A stretch of DNA of 64,000 nucleotides from Effusibacillus lacus (GCF_002335525.1 NZ_BDUF01000029.1:1-64000); one strand, 5' to 3'; shown: positions 51,896 to 61,163, numbered from the stretch's first letter. The notes: generated by a model not told the origin, from the letters alone. Translations and numbers: made by a program.

Positions 51896-53001
51896 TTCAT
51901 TTTAACAAAATTGTAATTGTGGGCTGCGGTCTGATTGGCGGATCCCTGGCCATGGCTTTTCGTTCCCATGGAATGGTCAACCGGATAGTCGGAGTGGATA
52001 TAGATACGCATGGGTTGGACAAGGCGTTGACTATGGGGATTATCGATGAAGCGGCAGATTCGTTGGAAAATGCCGTTCTCATGGCGGATCTGGTAGTACT
52101 GGCGGTACCTGTTCAGCAGACCATTCGCCAATTGGAACTGTTGGCAGGCCTTCCTTTAAAAAGAGGCTGTATCATTACGGACGTATCAAGCACGAAGAAA
52201 GAGATTTGCGGCTTTGCCAACAAGTGTTTACCGAAAGATACGGTATTTGTCGGCGGGCACCCGATGGCTGGTTCCGAAAAAACCGGAATCACGGCCGCCA
52301 GCCCCCGTTTATTCGAAAATGCGGTCTATATTTTGACACCCGGCACGTCATCCGACACGATTGCTGTTGACAAGCTGCGGCAAACTTTTGAACAAATCAG
52401 GGCGCAAGTCCTGGTAATGGATCCGGCACAGCATGACCAAGTGGTAGCGGCGATCAGTCACATTCCCCACGTCGTTGCCGCATTGCTTGTAGATCAGGTG
52501 GCTGATTTGGGTCAGAACAACCCGCTATACAGCCGGCTGGCAGCAGGCGGTTTCCGGGATGTAACCCGCATTGCTTCCGGCAGCCCGGTCATGTGGCGGG
52601 ATATTCTGCTGACGAACCGGGAACCCATTCTTCAGTTGCTCAGGGATTGGGTAAGGCGGACGAAAGAAGTGGCCAATTGGCTGGAAGAGGCCAATCCGCA
52701 AGACATAGAAACATTCTTCACACGAACGAGGGAGTGGCGGGATTCCTTGCCCGCCAAGGCAAAAGGCGCGGCAAGAATTTACTACGAAATGACCATCGAC
52801 GTGGAGGACAAACCGGGGATCATCGGAAAAGTGGCGACGATTCTCGGGGAGCACGGAATCAACTTGCGCAACATCGGAATTTTGGAGAACAGGGAAGAAG
52901 TGAACGGCCAGCTGCTGCTCTCCTTTTCATCCTATCAGGATCAGGCGGAAGCGATGCATCTTCTTCTCGGCCACGGGTATAAGGTGCATGTCCGTGAATA
53001 G
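51892..53001 (+). CDS. tyrA: Prephenate dehydrogenase with C-terminal ACT domain
   Basis: TyrA oxidises prephenate to 4-hydroxyphenylpyruvate for tyrosine. The 369-residue protein has the NAD motif VGCGLIGGSLA (near residue 9), the catalytic histidine region GGHPMAGSEKTG and an ACT domain from about 297 (YYEMTIDVEDKPGIIGKV), which suggests feedback by an amino acid. It overlaps trpA by ATGA. Confidence 0.93.
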   Translation: MIHFNKIVIVGCGLIGGSLAMAFRSHGMVNRIVGVDIDTHGLDKALTMGIIDEAADSLENAVLMADLVVLAVPVQQTIRQLELLAGLPLKRGCIITDVSSTKKEICGFANKCLPKDTVFVGGHPMAGSEKTGITAASPRLFENAVYILTPGTSSDTIAVDKLRQTFEQIRAQVLVMDPAQHDQVVAAISHIPHVVAALLVDQVADLGQNNPLYSRLAAGGFRDVTRIASGSPVMWRDILLTNREPILQLLRDWVRRTKEVANWLEEANPQDIETFFTRTREWRDSLPAKAKGAARIYYEMTIDVEDKPGIIGKVATILGEHGINLRNIGILENREEVNGQLLLSFSSYQDQAEAMHLLLGHGYKVHVRE

Positions 53002-53030
53002 CAAGCACAGGAGCAAGGGGGATCACTGCC

Positions 53031-54329
53031 ATGATTGAAATCTGCCCGCTGAATCGACCTTTACAGGCAGTAGTGGAGGTGCCTGGGTCAAAGAGCATTT
53101 CGAACCGGGCACTGCCCATTGCCGCATTGGCCAATGGTACAAGCATCTTGCACAATATGCTGTTTAGTGATGACAGCCGCTACTTTATGAGCTGTTTGCA
53201 GCAAATCGGCTACCGTCTGGAGATTGACGAAACGAACAGAATCGTGACTGTAGAGGGAAGAGGCGGTGTAATTCCCGAACATACAGGCCTGCTTGACCTG
53301 TTTGTCGGGAATGCGGGTACAGCGGCCCGGTTTCTTACCGCTTTTGTCTCCCTGGGCAAAGGTTCCTATCGCATTGACGGAATTCCCCGAATGAGAGAAA
53401 GACCCATACAGGATTTAATCAATGCTTTGCGTACATTGGGCGTAAACATCCGGTCCGAATTGGGAACCGGCTGCCCTCCCGTGTTGATCGAAGCAAGTGG
53501 CATTAAAGGAGGGGCTGTCTCCATCCCGGGAACCAGAAGTTCACAATATCTGTCAGCCCTTTTGCTGGCTGCCCCATACGCTCAAAGCGATGTGGACATT
53601 CAAGTGGACGGGGAACTGCTTTCCGCTCCCTACATCAACATGACCTTATCCATGATGGAGCAATTCGGAGTGCGGGTTGAAAAGCGGGGGGACGGAGCAT
53701 TTCATGTGCCCGGCGGGCAAATGTATACAGCCCGGGAATATGTAATTGAACCTGATGCTTCCAGCGCTTCCTACTTTATTGCCGCACCGGCAATCGCGGG
53801 AGGCAAGGTTCGCGTAAACCATTTGTCCCGTACCTCCTTACAGGGGGATGCTCAGTTCGCCGGGCTTATGGAGAGAATGGGCTGCCAGGTGCGATGGGGA
53901 CACGACTTCATTGAAGTGGAGAGACCTGCTGGACAAGAACTAAGGGGCATTGACGTGGATCTAAACGAAATGTCTGATACCACCATGACACTTGCGGTGG
54001 TGGCTCCTTTTGCTTCCACCTCTACAACCATCCGTAACATTGGCCATATACGGATCAAGGAAACGGATCGAATCCATGCAGTCGTAACGGAATTGAGAAA
54101 AATGGGCGTCAGGGTGGACGAATGGGAGGACGGGATGAGAATCGAACCGGCTGAACGGCTTCAGCCAGCTGAAATCGACACCTATGACGATCACCGGATG
54201 GCCATGGCATTTGCCCTGGTCGGTCTGAAAGTCCCCGGGATTAAAATCAAGGATCCGGAATGTGTATCCAAAACCTTTCCCGACTATTTTGACGTGTTTA
54301 CCCATATGTGCAGGCAAACAACAACCTGA
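53031..54329 (+). CDS. aroA: 3-phosphoshikimate 1-carboxyvinyltransferase (EPSP synthase)
   Basis: AroA (AroE in B. subtilis naming) makes EPSP from shikimate-3-phosphate and PEP. The 432-residue protein has GSKSISNRALPIAALA near the start and GNAGTAARFLTA at residues 93–104. PRMRERPIQDLINALR follows, and the late KETDRI motif is present. The residue at the place of E. coli Pro101 is Phe101, while Gly96 is kept. It ends the aro/trp run and is followed by a terminator. Confidence 0.94.
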   Translation: MIEICPLNRPLQAVVEVPGSKSISNRALPIAALANGTSILHNMLFSDDSRYFMSCLQQIGYRLEIDETNRIVTVEGRGGVIPEHTGLLDLFVGNAGTAARFLTAFVSLGKGSYRIDGIPRMRERPIQDLINALRTLGVNIRSELGTGCPPVLIEASGIKGGAVSIPGTRSSQYLSALLLAAPYAQSDVDIQVDGELLSAPYINMTLSMMEQFGVRVEKRGDGAFHVPGGQMYTAREYVIEPDASSASYFIAAPAIAGGKVRVNHLSRTSLQGDAQFAGLMERMGCQVRWGHDFIEVERPAGQELRGIDVDLNEMSDTTMTLAVVAPFASTSTTIRNIGHIRIKETDRIHAVVTELRKMGVRVDEWEDGMRIEPAERLQPAEIDTYDDHRMAMAFALVGLKVPGIKIKDPECVSKTFPDYFDVFTHMCRQTTT

Positions 54330-54350
54330 TACCAACAGGCAACAGCTATA

Positions 54351-54391
54351 CCCACCAAAGTTCAAGCACTTTGGTGGGGCCCCAAGTTTTT
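54351..54391 (+). terminator. Terminator after aroA
   Basis: CCCACCAAAG pairs perfectly with CTTTGGTGGG across 8 bases, followed by GCCCCAAGTTTTT. The T run begins a few bases late. Confidence 0.65.
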
Positions 54392-54448
54392 CGATAGAAG
54401 CTTTCTTTGTTTGTGAAAATGATATCAAATTTTATAATAACTTTAACC

Positions 54449-54478
54449 TTGACAAACCTACCGGTCGTTCGATACTAT
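54449..54478 (+). promoter_or_regulatory. Strong SigA-type promoter after the aro/trp operon
   Basis: A perfect TTGACA at 54449 and TACTAT at 54473 are 18 bases apart. Confidence 0.7.
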
Positions 54479-54484
54479 AAAGAT

Positions 54485-54555
54485 GCAAGGCTTGAGTTCT
54501 GGTTTCTCTCCACTCCTATCATTTACCCGTTCCATGAAGGAACGGGCCTTTTTTT
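54485..54555 (+). ncRNA. Candidate short RNA or attenuated leader
   Basis: Transcription from the promoter at 54449–54478 would run about 40 bases before meeting a strong terminator: CCCGTTCC pairs with GGAACGGG across ATGAA, then CCTTTTTTTG (54526–54555). The expected product is a roughly 70-base RNA. It may be a small RNA, or read-through may control the membrane gene at 54638. No known RNA family is recognised. Confidence 0.45.
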
Positions 54556-54637
54556 GTTTTTGGGTCTGTCCCTTTGCATTCGTACATACAGTAAATATAG
54601 AGAACTTGTCTGTTGAGTGTCCGGGAGGGAGAAGGGA

Positions 54638-55153
54638 ATGCCAAACCGCAAATGGATTCTGTATGCCATAATGGCACAGGCATTAATTTGCTGTTGGATT
54701 CTGTTCAAAGTGTTCTTCCTGCCCTATTTCATCTGGAAGCTGCTTGGCACAACACCGCTTGCTTCCCGCATAAGTGATTTGTCGGTGCTGGTTCTAGGAA
54801 CATTGGCCACGTTGACCATGGGAGCTGTGGGATATTGGCATGCGGAACGTTATCCGGCGAATCGGTCCAAAGTTCCTACAGCTTTGAAGTCAATGATGGT
54901 CATACACCTTCCGCTGTTTTTGTTTGTGGGGTACAAATTTTTATTTAACAGTGCGTGGGACAATTACTGGGCTGTCTACTTGTCAGGATGGCTTTCCATC
55001 GTGACACATCCCATGATTTTGGTCGGGTTTTTTGGAAAATGGGTGGATCCAATCGGCACGATTCTGTTATGCGGGAGTTATCTGGCAGGTGTTTGGATGT
55101 ATTTTGATGAAAATAAGGATTTAAACATGGCAAGGGCAAGAAACAGAGAATAG
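54638..55153 (+). CDS. Polytopic membrane protein of unknown function (171 aa)
   Basis: ATG 54638 follows GGGAGAAGGGA. The 171-residue protein has about five hydrophobic helices with short loops and a charged C-terminal tail. I recognise no family. It sits alone between two terminators, after a short promoter–terminator unit. Confidence 0.65.
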   Translation: MPNRKWILYAIMAQALICCWILFKVFFLPYFIWKLLGTTPLASRISDLSVLVLGTLATLTMGAVGYWHAERYPANRSKVPTALKSMMVIHLPLFLFVGYKFLFNSAWDNYWAVYLSGWLSIVTHPMILVGFFGKWVDPIGTILLCGSYLAGVWMYFDENKDLNMARARNRE

Positions 55154-55165
55154 GAATGTTCCCGG

Positions 55166-55199
55166 AGAGGGCCGTCGTTGGCGGCCCCTCTGTTTTTTT
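55166..55199 (+). terminator. Intrinsic terminator after the membrane gene
   Basis: AGAGGGCCG pairs with CGGCCCCTCT (one bulged C) across six bases, followed by GTTTTTTTG. Confidence 0.85.
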
Positions 55200-55265
55200 G
55201 ATCCGCATGAAATCCCCCCTGAAACGAATACTAATTTTATCCAAATTGGGACAGGAGGCAGCTCG

Positions 55266-56939
55266 TTGACAACTGGGAGACCGCTTATTGTGCAAAGTGA
55301 TTTCACCATCTTGCTTGAAGTGAAAGATCCGCTGTTTGAGAGAGTACGGGAACTGATTCTGCCATTCGCGGAACTGGTCAAGAGTCCGGAACATGTGCAC
55401 ACCTATCGAATCAGCCGGGTTTCTCTCTGGAATGCTTCAACATCCGGATACTCGGCAGAACGTATTTTGGAAATTCTGCGCCGTTTCAGCAAATATCCGC
55501 TTCCCGTGAATGTTCAAAAGTTTGTTGTTGAAGAGACAGGGAAATACGGACGGCTGGTCCTGGAAAAGGCGAACGGAAATCTGTTGCTGAGAGGGGACAG
55601 TGGCCTGCTTGGGGAGATTGCGGAACAAACCTCCTTTAAGCAAATCCGACTGCGCAAAACAAAAAACGGTCTGTTGTTTCGTGAGGAATTCAGGGGTGAG
55701 GTGAAGCGGGTTCTTGCCAAATTCGGATACCCCGTAAAAGACTTGGTTGGATATACGCTGGGAGACCCGCTTCCCATACGACTGCGGCAGTCCTTTTCCG
55801 AATCGGGAGGCTTGCTGCTCCGTCCTTACCAACAGGACGCAGTCCGTTCGTTTCTGGCGGGCGATACAGCAGACGGTTCCGGGGTGGTCGTCATGCCCTG
55901 CGGTTCCGGCAAGACTGTGGTGGGATTGGCTGTCATGGCATCCCTTCAAACCCATACCTTAATCCTGACACCCAACGTCATGGCCGTCCATCAGTGGCAA
56001 CGTGAAATCGCAGACAAGTGCGAGGTTCCGGCGGGAGCAGTAGGTGAATATACCACCGATTGCAAGGAGGTCAAGCCGATTACGATTACCACCTATCAAA
56101 TGCTCACTTATTCCAAAAACGGCTCCTATCCGCATTTTAACAAATTAAATCAAGGCCGTTGGGGGCTCATCATCTATGATGAAGTTCATCTGCTGCCAGC
56201 CCCCGTTTTCCGTTTGACGGCAGAATTGCAAAGCACAAGACGCCTGGGTTTGACCGCCACCCTGATCCGGGAAGATGGGGCCGAAACGGAAGTGTTCTCG
56301 ATGATTGGCCCGAAGAAATATGATGTCCCCTGGAAACATCTGGAATATCAAGGATGGATTGCCCGGACAGTTTGTTATGAGGTTGGCGTTCCATTGGAGT
56401 CAACGGCCAGAACCCGTTACATCACCGCTTCGGATCGGCAGAAATACCGGGTGGCAGCCGAAAACCCTTTAAAATTGGACGTAATTCGCTCAATACTGAG
56501 GAAACATGCGGAGGACCGGGTACTTATCATAGGCCACTATGTGGATCAATTGAAAAAAATCGCCAGGGAACTGCAGGTGCCGTTGATTACAGGACAGGCT
56601 TTGATGCCGGCAAGAGAGGCTTTGTTTCAGCAGTTTCGGGAAGGGACAATTCCTGTTCTTGCGGTATCAAGAGTGGCCAATATTGCAGTTGATTTGCCCG
56701 ACGCCAATGTTGCAATCCAAATCTCGGGAACTTTTGGATCGCGGCAGGAAGAAGCGCAACGGTTGGGAAGATTGTTGCGCCCCAATTCGGACGGACGGCC
56801 TTCCAGTTTTTATTCCCTTGTCAGCAAGGACACCTGCGAGCAGGAGAAGGCGCTGCACCGCCAGTTGTTTTTGGCTGAACAAGGATATGAATACATTTGG
56901 ATCGATGCTAACGAGATGCTGCAGGAAAGGAATGTGTAA
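55266..56939 (+). CDS. XPB/Rad25-type SF2 DNA helicase
   Basis: The 557-residue protein resembles the DNA repair helicase XPB. Residues 7–88 form an N-terminal domain shared with the next gene. The helicase core has PCGSGKTVV (residues 211–219), DEVH at 305–308 and LTATLIRED at 329–337. The last includes the RED triplet that is characteristic of XPB, followed by an IGPKKYDVPW stretch as in XPB. A C-terminal helicase domain with RVANIAVDLPDANVAIQ and RLGRLLRP completes the core. TTG 55266 follows AGGAGG. The next gene starts 2 bases after its stop, so the two are coupled. The cellular role is unproven; DNA repair or transcription-linked remodelling is plausible. Confidence 0.88.
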   Translation: MTTGRPLIVQSDFTILLEVKDPLFERVRELILPFAELVKSPEHVHTYRISRVSLWNASTSGYSAERILEILRRFSKYPLPVNVQKFVVEETGKYGRLVLEKANGNLLLRGDSGLLGEIAEQTSFKQIRLRKTKNGLLFREEFRGEVKRVLAKFGYPVKDLVGYTLGDPLPIRLRQSFSESGGLLLRPYQQDAVRSFLAGDTADGSGVVVMPCGSGKTVVGLAVMASLQTHTLILTPNVMAVHQWQREIADKCEVPAGAVGEYTTDCKEVKPITITTYQMLTYSKNGSYPHFNKLNQGRWGLIIYDEVHLLPAPVFRLTAELQSTRRLGLTATLIREDGAETEVFSMIGPKKYDVPWKHLEYQGWIARTVCYEVGVPLESTARTRYITASDRQKYRVAAENPLKLDVIRSILRKHAEDRVLIIGHYVDQLKKIARELQVPLITGQALMPAREALFQQFREGTIPVLAVSRVANIAVDLPDANVAIQISGTFGSRQEEAQRLGRLLRPNSDGRPSSFYSLVSKDTCEQEKALHRQLFLAEQGYEYIWIDANEMLQERNV

Positions 56940-56941
56940 CG

Positions 56942-58327
56942 ATGCGGTTAAGCGAATGTCTGAATTCGTCAGATATCAATACGCTGAAAAAAATTGCGGA
57001 GACCCACCGGCTGGACTGTCACCGGAGTTCCAAGAACTCGTTGATGCAAGCTATCATGTCCCGGTTTAACAACCGTAAATTTGTTTATGAAAAACTGGAC
57101 AGCGTAGACAGTGAACACTATAGAGAGGCTCTCCTCCAACTGGTGCTGGACAAACGCCAATCTTTTTCGAGGGAAGATCTTGCGGCCATTGCCAAGCGGG
57201 TAACCGGTTCAGCCGAGGATCTGGACAAGCGCTTGATCTCCAAATTTTTGCAGGACGGCTGGATGTATCGACTGGGGAGTGGCGGGGGCGGTACTGCCTA
57301 CTACCTGCCTGAGGATCTTTCCAGAACAATGAAAGAGTATATGGCGGCCAAACTGCAAAGTCGCGTGGAAAGAACCGAATCGGCTCCGATTGTTTACAGA
57401 GACGATCAGTTTGCCATTATTCGCGACACGGTGCAATTTATTTCTTTCGTCAAAAACAACGAAGTGAAGACCACCATGGAAGGAGTCATTTACAAACGTC
57501 AACTGATGCAATTGCTGGAAAGTATGGAAGTCAAGGAGGAAGCGGTTGGAACCGGGTGGAGGTTCGGATATGGGAGGCGATTCTACAATTATCCCGATCG
57601 CTTCGCCCTGATCTACGATTATTGTTATGGAAGGGGAATCGTCGAGGAGCAGGAAGCCGGTTTCCTGTCGCTGACGAACAAAACGGAAACGTGGCTGCTG
57701 AAATCTGACAAGGACAAATTGATGGACCTGGTAAAGTTTTGGCGCTTGCTCTACAGAAGGCCCATTCCCAGAATCTCTCTGGTGACAAGCACAATTGCCA
57801 CTGCTGCAAAGGCGGGGTGGACCTTGAAGGAATCGGTCAATCGATTGGTCGCTTCCTATGTTTCCGGTTATTATTACGATAGCCAGGAACAGGTTATGGA
57901 AAAAAGGGTCTACCAGATGATGGTATACCTTGGACTGCTTTGCATCGGCAAACTGGCCGATGGCCGACAGGTCATGAAGCTGTCAGATGTGGGACGGGAG
58001 CTTTTATTGGAAGAAAAAATGCAAGATGAACGGGAAGCCGTCCACAAGGATGCCAGCCCGTTGATTGTACATCCAAACTTCGAAGTATTGCTGCCTGCTT
58101 CAGAATCCAGGCTTGGCTGGGAATTAAACCAGTTTGCGGACTTGGCGTTGCCCGACCTGATGCGGATTTACCGCCTTACAAAAGGCAGTGTATCGCGGGG
58201 ATTCCAAAGCGGTTGGACAGCTGACAGAATGGTTGAATTTCTCGAGCGGTATTCCGGCAGCCCGGTACCAGTCAATGTCAAACGAATGATTGCCAGATGG
58301 TGCGATGAACAAACGGCAGACAAGTGA
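56942..58327 (+). CDS. Helicase-associated protein with XPB N-terminal-like domain at its C terminus
   Basis: The 461-residue protein has no helicase motifs. Its N-terminal 350 residues are mostly helical, with segments that look like winged-helix folds (about 60–125 and 260–355). Residues 374–451 match the N-terminal domain of the adjacent XPB-type helicase: both have LIV–F–LL, a late SG(Y/W)(S/T)A(E/D)R element and P(L/V)PVNV. This probably is the PF13625-type domain. ATG 56942 lies 2 bases after the helicase stop. It is likely a helicase partner. Confidence 0.75.
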   Translation: MRLSECLNSSDINTLKKIAETHRLDCHRSSKNSLMQAIMSRFNNRKFVYEKLDSVDSEHYREALLQLVLDKRQSFSREDLAAIAKRVTGSAEDLDKRLISKFLQDGWMYRLGSGGGGTAYYLPEDLSRTMKEYMAAKLQSRVERTESAPIVYRDDQFAIIRDTVQFISFVKNNEVKTTMEGVIYKRQLMQLLESMEVKEEAVGTGWRFGYGRRFYNYPDRFALIYDYCYGRGIVEEQEAGFLSLTNKTETWLLKSDKDKLMDLVKFWRLLYRRPIPRISLVTSTIATAAKAGWTLKESVNRLVASYVSGYYYDSQEQVMEKRVYQMMVYLGLLCIGKLADGRQVMKLSDVGRELLLEEKMQDEREAVHKDASPLIVHPNFEVLLPASESRLGWELNQFADLALPDLMRIYRLTKGSVSRGFQSGWTADRMVEFLERYSGSPVPVNVKRMIARWCDEQTADK

Positions 58328-58346
58328 CTGCCGTTTGTGCTTTTTT
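58311..58346 (+). terminator. Terminator at the end of the XPB pair
   Basis: AAACGGCAG pairs perfectly with CTGCCGTTT, the loop containing the stop codon, followed by GTGCTTTTTT. The next 250 bases before reoY hold no gene. Confidence 0.8.
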
Positions 58347-58602
58347 CCCTTAGTTTTCCTCTGTTCACCACGTACGTCCATCCTGTAAAATAAAAAAAAA
58401 ACTCCCCTATACTTTCATTCTTAAATATCGAATTTTCATTTTGGAGTTCTTCGAAATTTTGTATCACAAAAAGAGGAAATCATCAGTATCCTGCCGAATA
58501 TAATGTTTCAAAGAATATTCCAAAGATTCCACTATGAAAGTTCTGTAAAGATTCTGTTGCTGTCCATCTCTTCAGGTATATCTTGCAAAGGAGGGAACGG
58601 CG

Positions 58603-59148
58603 GTGGGTGAAGTAATCAACGGTGCGGAGAAAAAATACTTCATAAAGTGGTTCCTGGAAAACTATGAACTGCAAAACCGGGAAGCGGAGTGGCTGTTGCA
58701 GTACCTTGCCTCAAATGATCATATACTGGAACGTGTTCATTTTATCGATAACTTCAAAAATCTCCCAAAAACAATTTTAATGTCGACCAAATGTGTTCAG
58801 ATGACGCCGTTCAAATTTTACAAAAACAGACGTGTCACCTCTGACGTTGAGAAAGCGTTTCTGGATATCCACAACAATCCTCAGGAAGATATTTATATAG
58901 GGCTTTTCTTTAAAGATCGAAGTGTATCGCCTGAATATGCGGCGGTGCTGGAAACCAACCCGCAGGAAGAAGCCAGAGAAACGGACGCTTTAGTCAGCCT
59001 GCAAGCCGAATTGATTCTGGATACTGCGATTCGGAATTACCAGTTGGCCAAACTCTATGAACAGATTGATCTGGCACTGGACTTGGGAGACAAGAAGCGT
59101 TTTCACGAGCTGGCCAATCAATTGAAAGACTTGATTGAACTGGGCTGA
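58603..59148 (+). CDS. reoY: ReoY/YpiB family protein (UPF0302)
   Basis: ReoY helps the ClpCP protease degrade MurAA and so controls peptidoglycan synthesis. The 181-residue protein matches the UPF0302 pattern: FIKWFLENYELQNREAEWLL at the N terminus, VQMTPFKFYKNRRVTSDVEKAF mid-chain, and a helical C terminus. It starts with GTG 58603 behind AAAGGAGGG. Position before ypiF and qcrA equals ypiB in B. subtilis. Confidence 0.9.
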   Translation: MGEVINGAEKKYFIKWFLENYELQNREAEWLLQYLASNDHILERVHFIDNFKNLPKTILMSTKCVQMTPFKFYKNRRVTSDVEKAFLDIHNNPQEDIYIGLFFKDRSVSPEYAAVLETNPQEEARETDALVSLQAELILDTAIRNYQLAKLYEQIDLALDLGDKKRFHELANQLKDLIELG

Positions 59149-59235
59149 GCCCGGTTTTTTTTGTTATAATAGGTGTGATTTGCGCCCGGAATGCGCAAGG
59201 TGCCAAAATAATTCTGTTTAACGGTGGTAGATACT

Positions 59236-59697
59236 GTGAAACTGGAAGGATTGTCTTCGGAAAGATACGCGGAATTAAAGCCGTACGTGGATACTTTGAT
59301 ACAGCCCGTCTGTGCCATAGGCCACAAGGGGGAAGGGGTGCCGCCAGCAGGAGACTGCATGCAAGTCAGACAGGCTGCCATAAGTGTGGAAGAACAACTT
59401 TCCGGCAGGGTGTTTCTGCTGCCGGAGATGGTGCACACACAGATGGGGAGTATTGACAGAAGCACCCCGGACGAGTTGCTTGTCGAATACTTGTATCGTC
59501 TATTGCTTCCATACAAAGAGGAAGGTATGACCAAAGCGGTGCTTCTTTACGGGACAGGCACTCCCAAACAGGCCATGGAACAAGCGGCCAGCCTCTTGAC
59601 CGAAAAGGGTTTTGGCATGCTGGCAATTCGGATAGTCCCTGGTGAATCCGGGATCGAATCGGTTGTACGGAAAATTATAAGCCTTTGGAACAGCTAA
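59236..59697 (+). CDS. ypiF: YpiF family protein (DUF2487)
   Basis: This 153-residue protein begins KLEGLSSERYAELKPYVDT, like the DUF2487/YpiF family, and ends with a Rossmann-like segment (FGMLAIRIVPGESGIESVVRKI). The role is unknown. I start at GTG 59236 with GGTGG 8 bases upstream; GTG 59224 would add four residues. It lies between reoY and qcrA, as in B. subtilis. Confidence 0.8.
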   Translation: MKLEGLSSERYAELKPYVDTLIQPVCAIGHKGEGVPPAGDCMQVRQAAISVEEQLSGRVFLLPEMVHTQMGSIDRSTPDELLVEYLYRLLLPYKEEGMTKAVLLYGTGTPKQAMEQAASLLTEKGFGMLAIRIVPGESGIESVVRKIISLWNS

Positions 59698-59821
59698 ATA
59701 TAACAATTTTGTGAACAACATCACTTAGCAATGACGGCGCTTTCAAAAATTGGGTATACTTTAACTAATTCTAAGATCAAAAATCGCGTTTTGTGCCTTG
59801 AGAAAAGCAGCACAAGTTTGC

Positions 59822-59850
59822 TTGACACGCTATAGGGCAGGCTGTAAGAT
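59822..59850 (+). promoter_or_regulatory. SigA-type promoter of qcrABC
   Basis: A perfect TTGACA at 59822 and TAAGAT at 59845 are separated by 17 bases, about 80 bases before qcrA. Confidence 0.75.
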
Positions 59851-59931
59851 GTATACGTACTAATTCTACGTGTCGAATCGGCTCGAAAACGAGGCAGGGA
59901 TTTTTGTTCAAAGGCAGGGAGGTTAAGCAGA

Positions 59932-60471
59932 ATGAGTGATGAGAGAAAAGACAAAGACGGACTTTCCCGCCGCCAATTTTTGACATACGCATTGGGCGGT
60001 ACGGGTGCATTTATGGCGGCAGCCATCGGAGCTCCGTTAATACCTCTGACGATCGACCCGTTGACGAAGGCGGGAAAGGCAAACTACGTTGAGGTTGGCA
60101 AGGAATCCGATTTTTCCACGGATTTGCCGAGAAAAGTCGAGTTTACGGTCAACAAGAAAGACGGATGGTATGAAGCGGACGTTAAGATGAGCGCTTGGAT
60201 CATCAAGCAAGAGGATGGCAAGTGGCTTGCGATGTCTTCCATCTGTACCCATCTTGGTTGTCAGGTGAACGGTTCGGTTGATGAATCGGGCAAATCCATT
60301 CCACCGAAGGATGGGGAATGGTTCTTCAAATGTCCCTGCCACGATTCAAAGTTTACCAAGTACGGCGTTCCCAACCCAGGTGCTCCTGCGACACGTCCAC
60401 TTGACGCATTCGACGTGAAAGTCGAAGGCGGAAAGATCCTGTTGGGACCGATTAGAGAAAGAAAAGCATAG
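59932..60471 (+). CDS. qcrA: Menaquinol–cytochrome c reductase Rieske iron–sulfur subunit
   Basis: QcrA carries the 2Fe-2S cluster of the bc-type complex on the outer membrane face. The 179-residue protein has an N-terminal twin-arginine-type anchor (SRRQFLTYAL) and one hydrophobic helix. Both cluster motifs are present: C105THLGC110 and C134PCH137. ATG 59932 follows GGGAGGTT. It starts the qcrABC operon. Confidence 0.95.
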   Translation: MSDERKDKDGLSRRQFLTYALGGTGAFMAAAIGAPLIPLTIDPLTKAGKANYVEVGKESDFSTDLPRKVEFTVNKKDGWYEADVKMSAWIIKQEDGKWLAMSSICTHLGCQVNGSVDESGKSIPPKDGEWFFKCPCHDSKFTKYGVPNPGAPATRPLDAFDVKVEGGKILLGPIRERKA

Positions 60472-60491
60472 GGACAGGAGGGGTCTCATAG

Positions 60492-61163
60492 ATGTTGAAG
60501 AAAACGTACGATTGGATAGACGAACGGTTAGGCGTGACCCCGATCTGGCGCGACATCGCCGATCACGAGGTTCCTGCCCACGTCAACCCTGCCAATAAAA
60601 TGTCTGCATTCATTTATTGTTTTGGCGGTTTGACATTCCTTATTATCACTACGCAAATTATTTCCGGTATGTTCCTGGCCATGTACTATGTTCCGGACAT
60701 TATCAATGCGTACAAGTCGGTCAAATATATTACCGATGAGGTTTTGCTGGGGAACATCGTTCGCGGTATGCACTTCTGGGGAGCAAGCCTTGTCATTATC
60801 ATGATGTTCCTGCACATGCTGCGCGTATTCTTTACGGGATCTTACAAAGCACCCCGCGAATTGAACTGGGTTGTCGGGGTTCTTATCTTTGCTGTGGTAA
60901 TGGGCTTCGGGTTCACCGGATACCTGTTGCCCTGGGACCAAAAAGCATATTGGGCTACCGCTGTGGGTGCCAAGATTGCAGGCTCTGTTCCTTTTATCGG
61001 AAAATACATCCAAACCTTGTTGGTAGGGGGACCGGATTTGGGTGCGTTGACTTTGACCAGATTCTTCGCCATTCACGTGTTCTTCCTGCCTGCAGCCCTT
61101 CTGGTACTGTTGGGATTGCATTTCTTCATGATCCGGAAGCAAGGGATTGCAGGTCCGCTATAA
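60492..61163 (+). CDS. qcrB: Menaquinol–cytochrome c reductase cytochrome b subunit
   Basis: QcrB is a cytochrome b6-type protein of 223 residues and four helices. It binds two b hemes; H94 and H108 are visible on helix two, and paired histidines occur on helix four. C43 in IYCFGG is the place where bacilli attach an extra c-type heme. ATG 60492 follows ACAGGAGGGG. It uses the menaquinol made by the mqn/hep genes. Confidence 0.95.
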   Translation: MLKKTYDWIDERLGVTPIWRDIADHEVPAHVNPANKMSAFIYCFGGLTFLIITTQIISGMFLAMYYVPDIINAYKSVKYITDEVLLGNIVRGMHFWGASLVIIMMFLHMLRVFFTGSYKAPRELNWVVGVLIFAVVMGFGFTGYLLPWDQKAYWATAVGAKIAGSVPFIGKYIQTLLVGGPDLGALTLTRFFAIHVFFLPAALLVLLGLHFFMIRKQGIAGPL

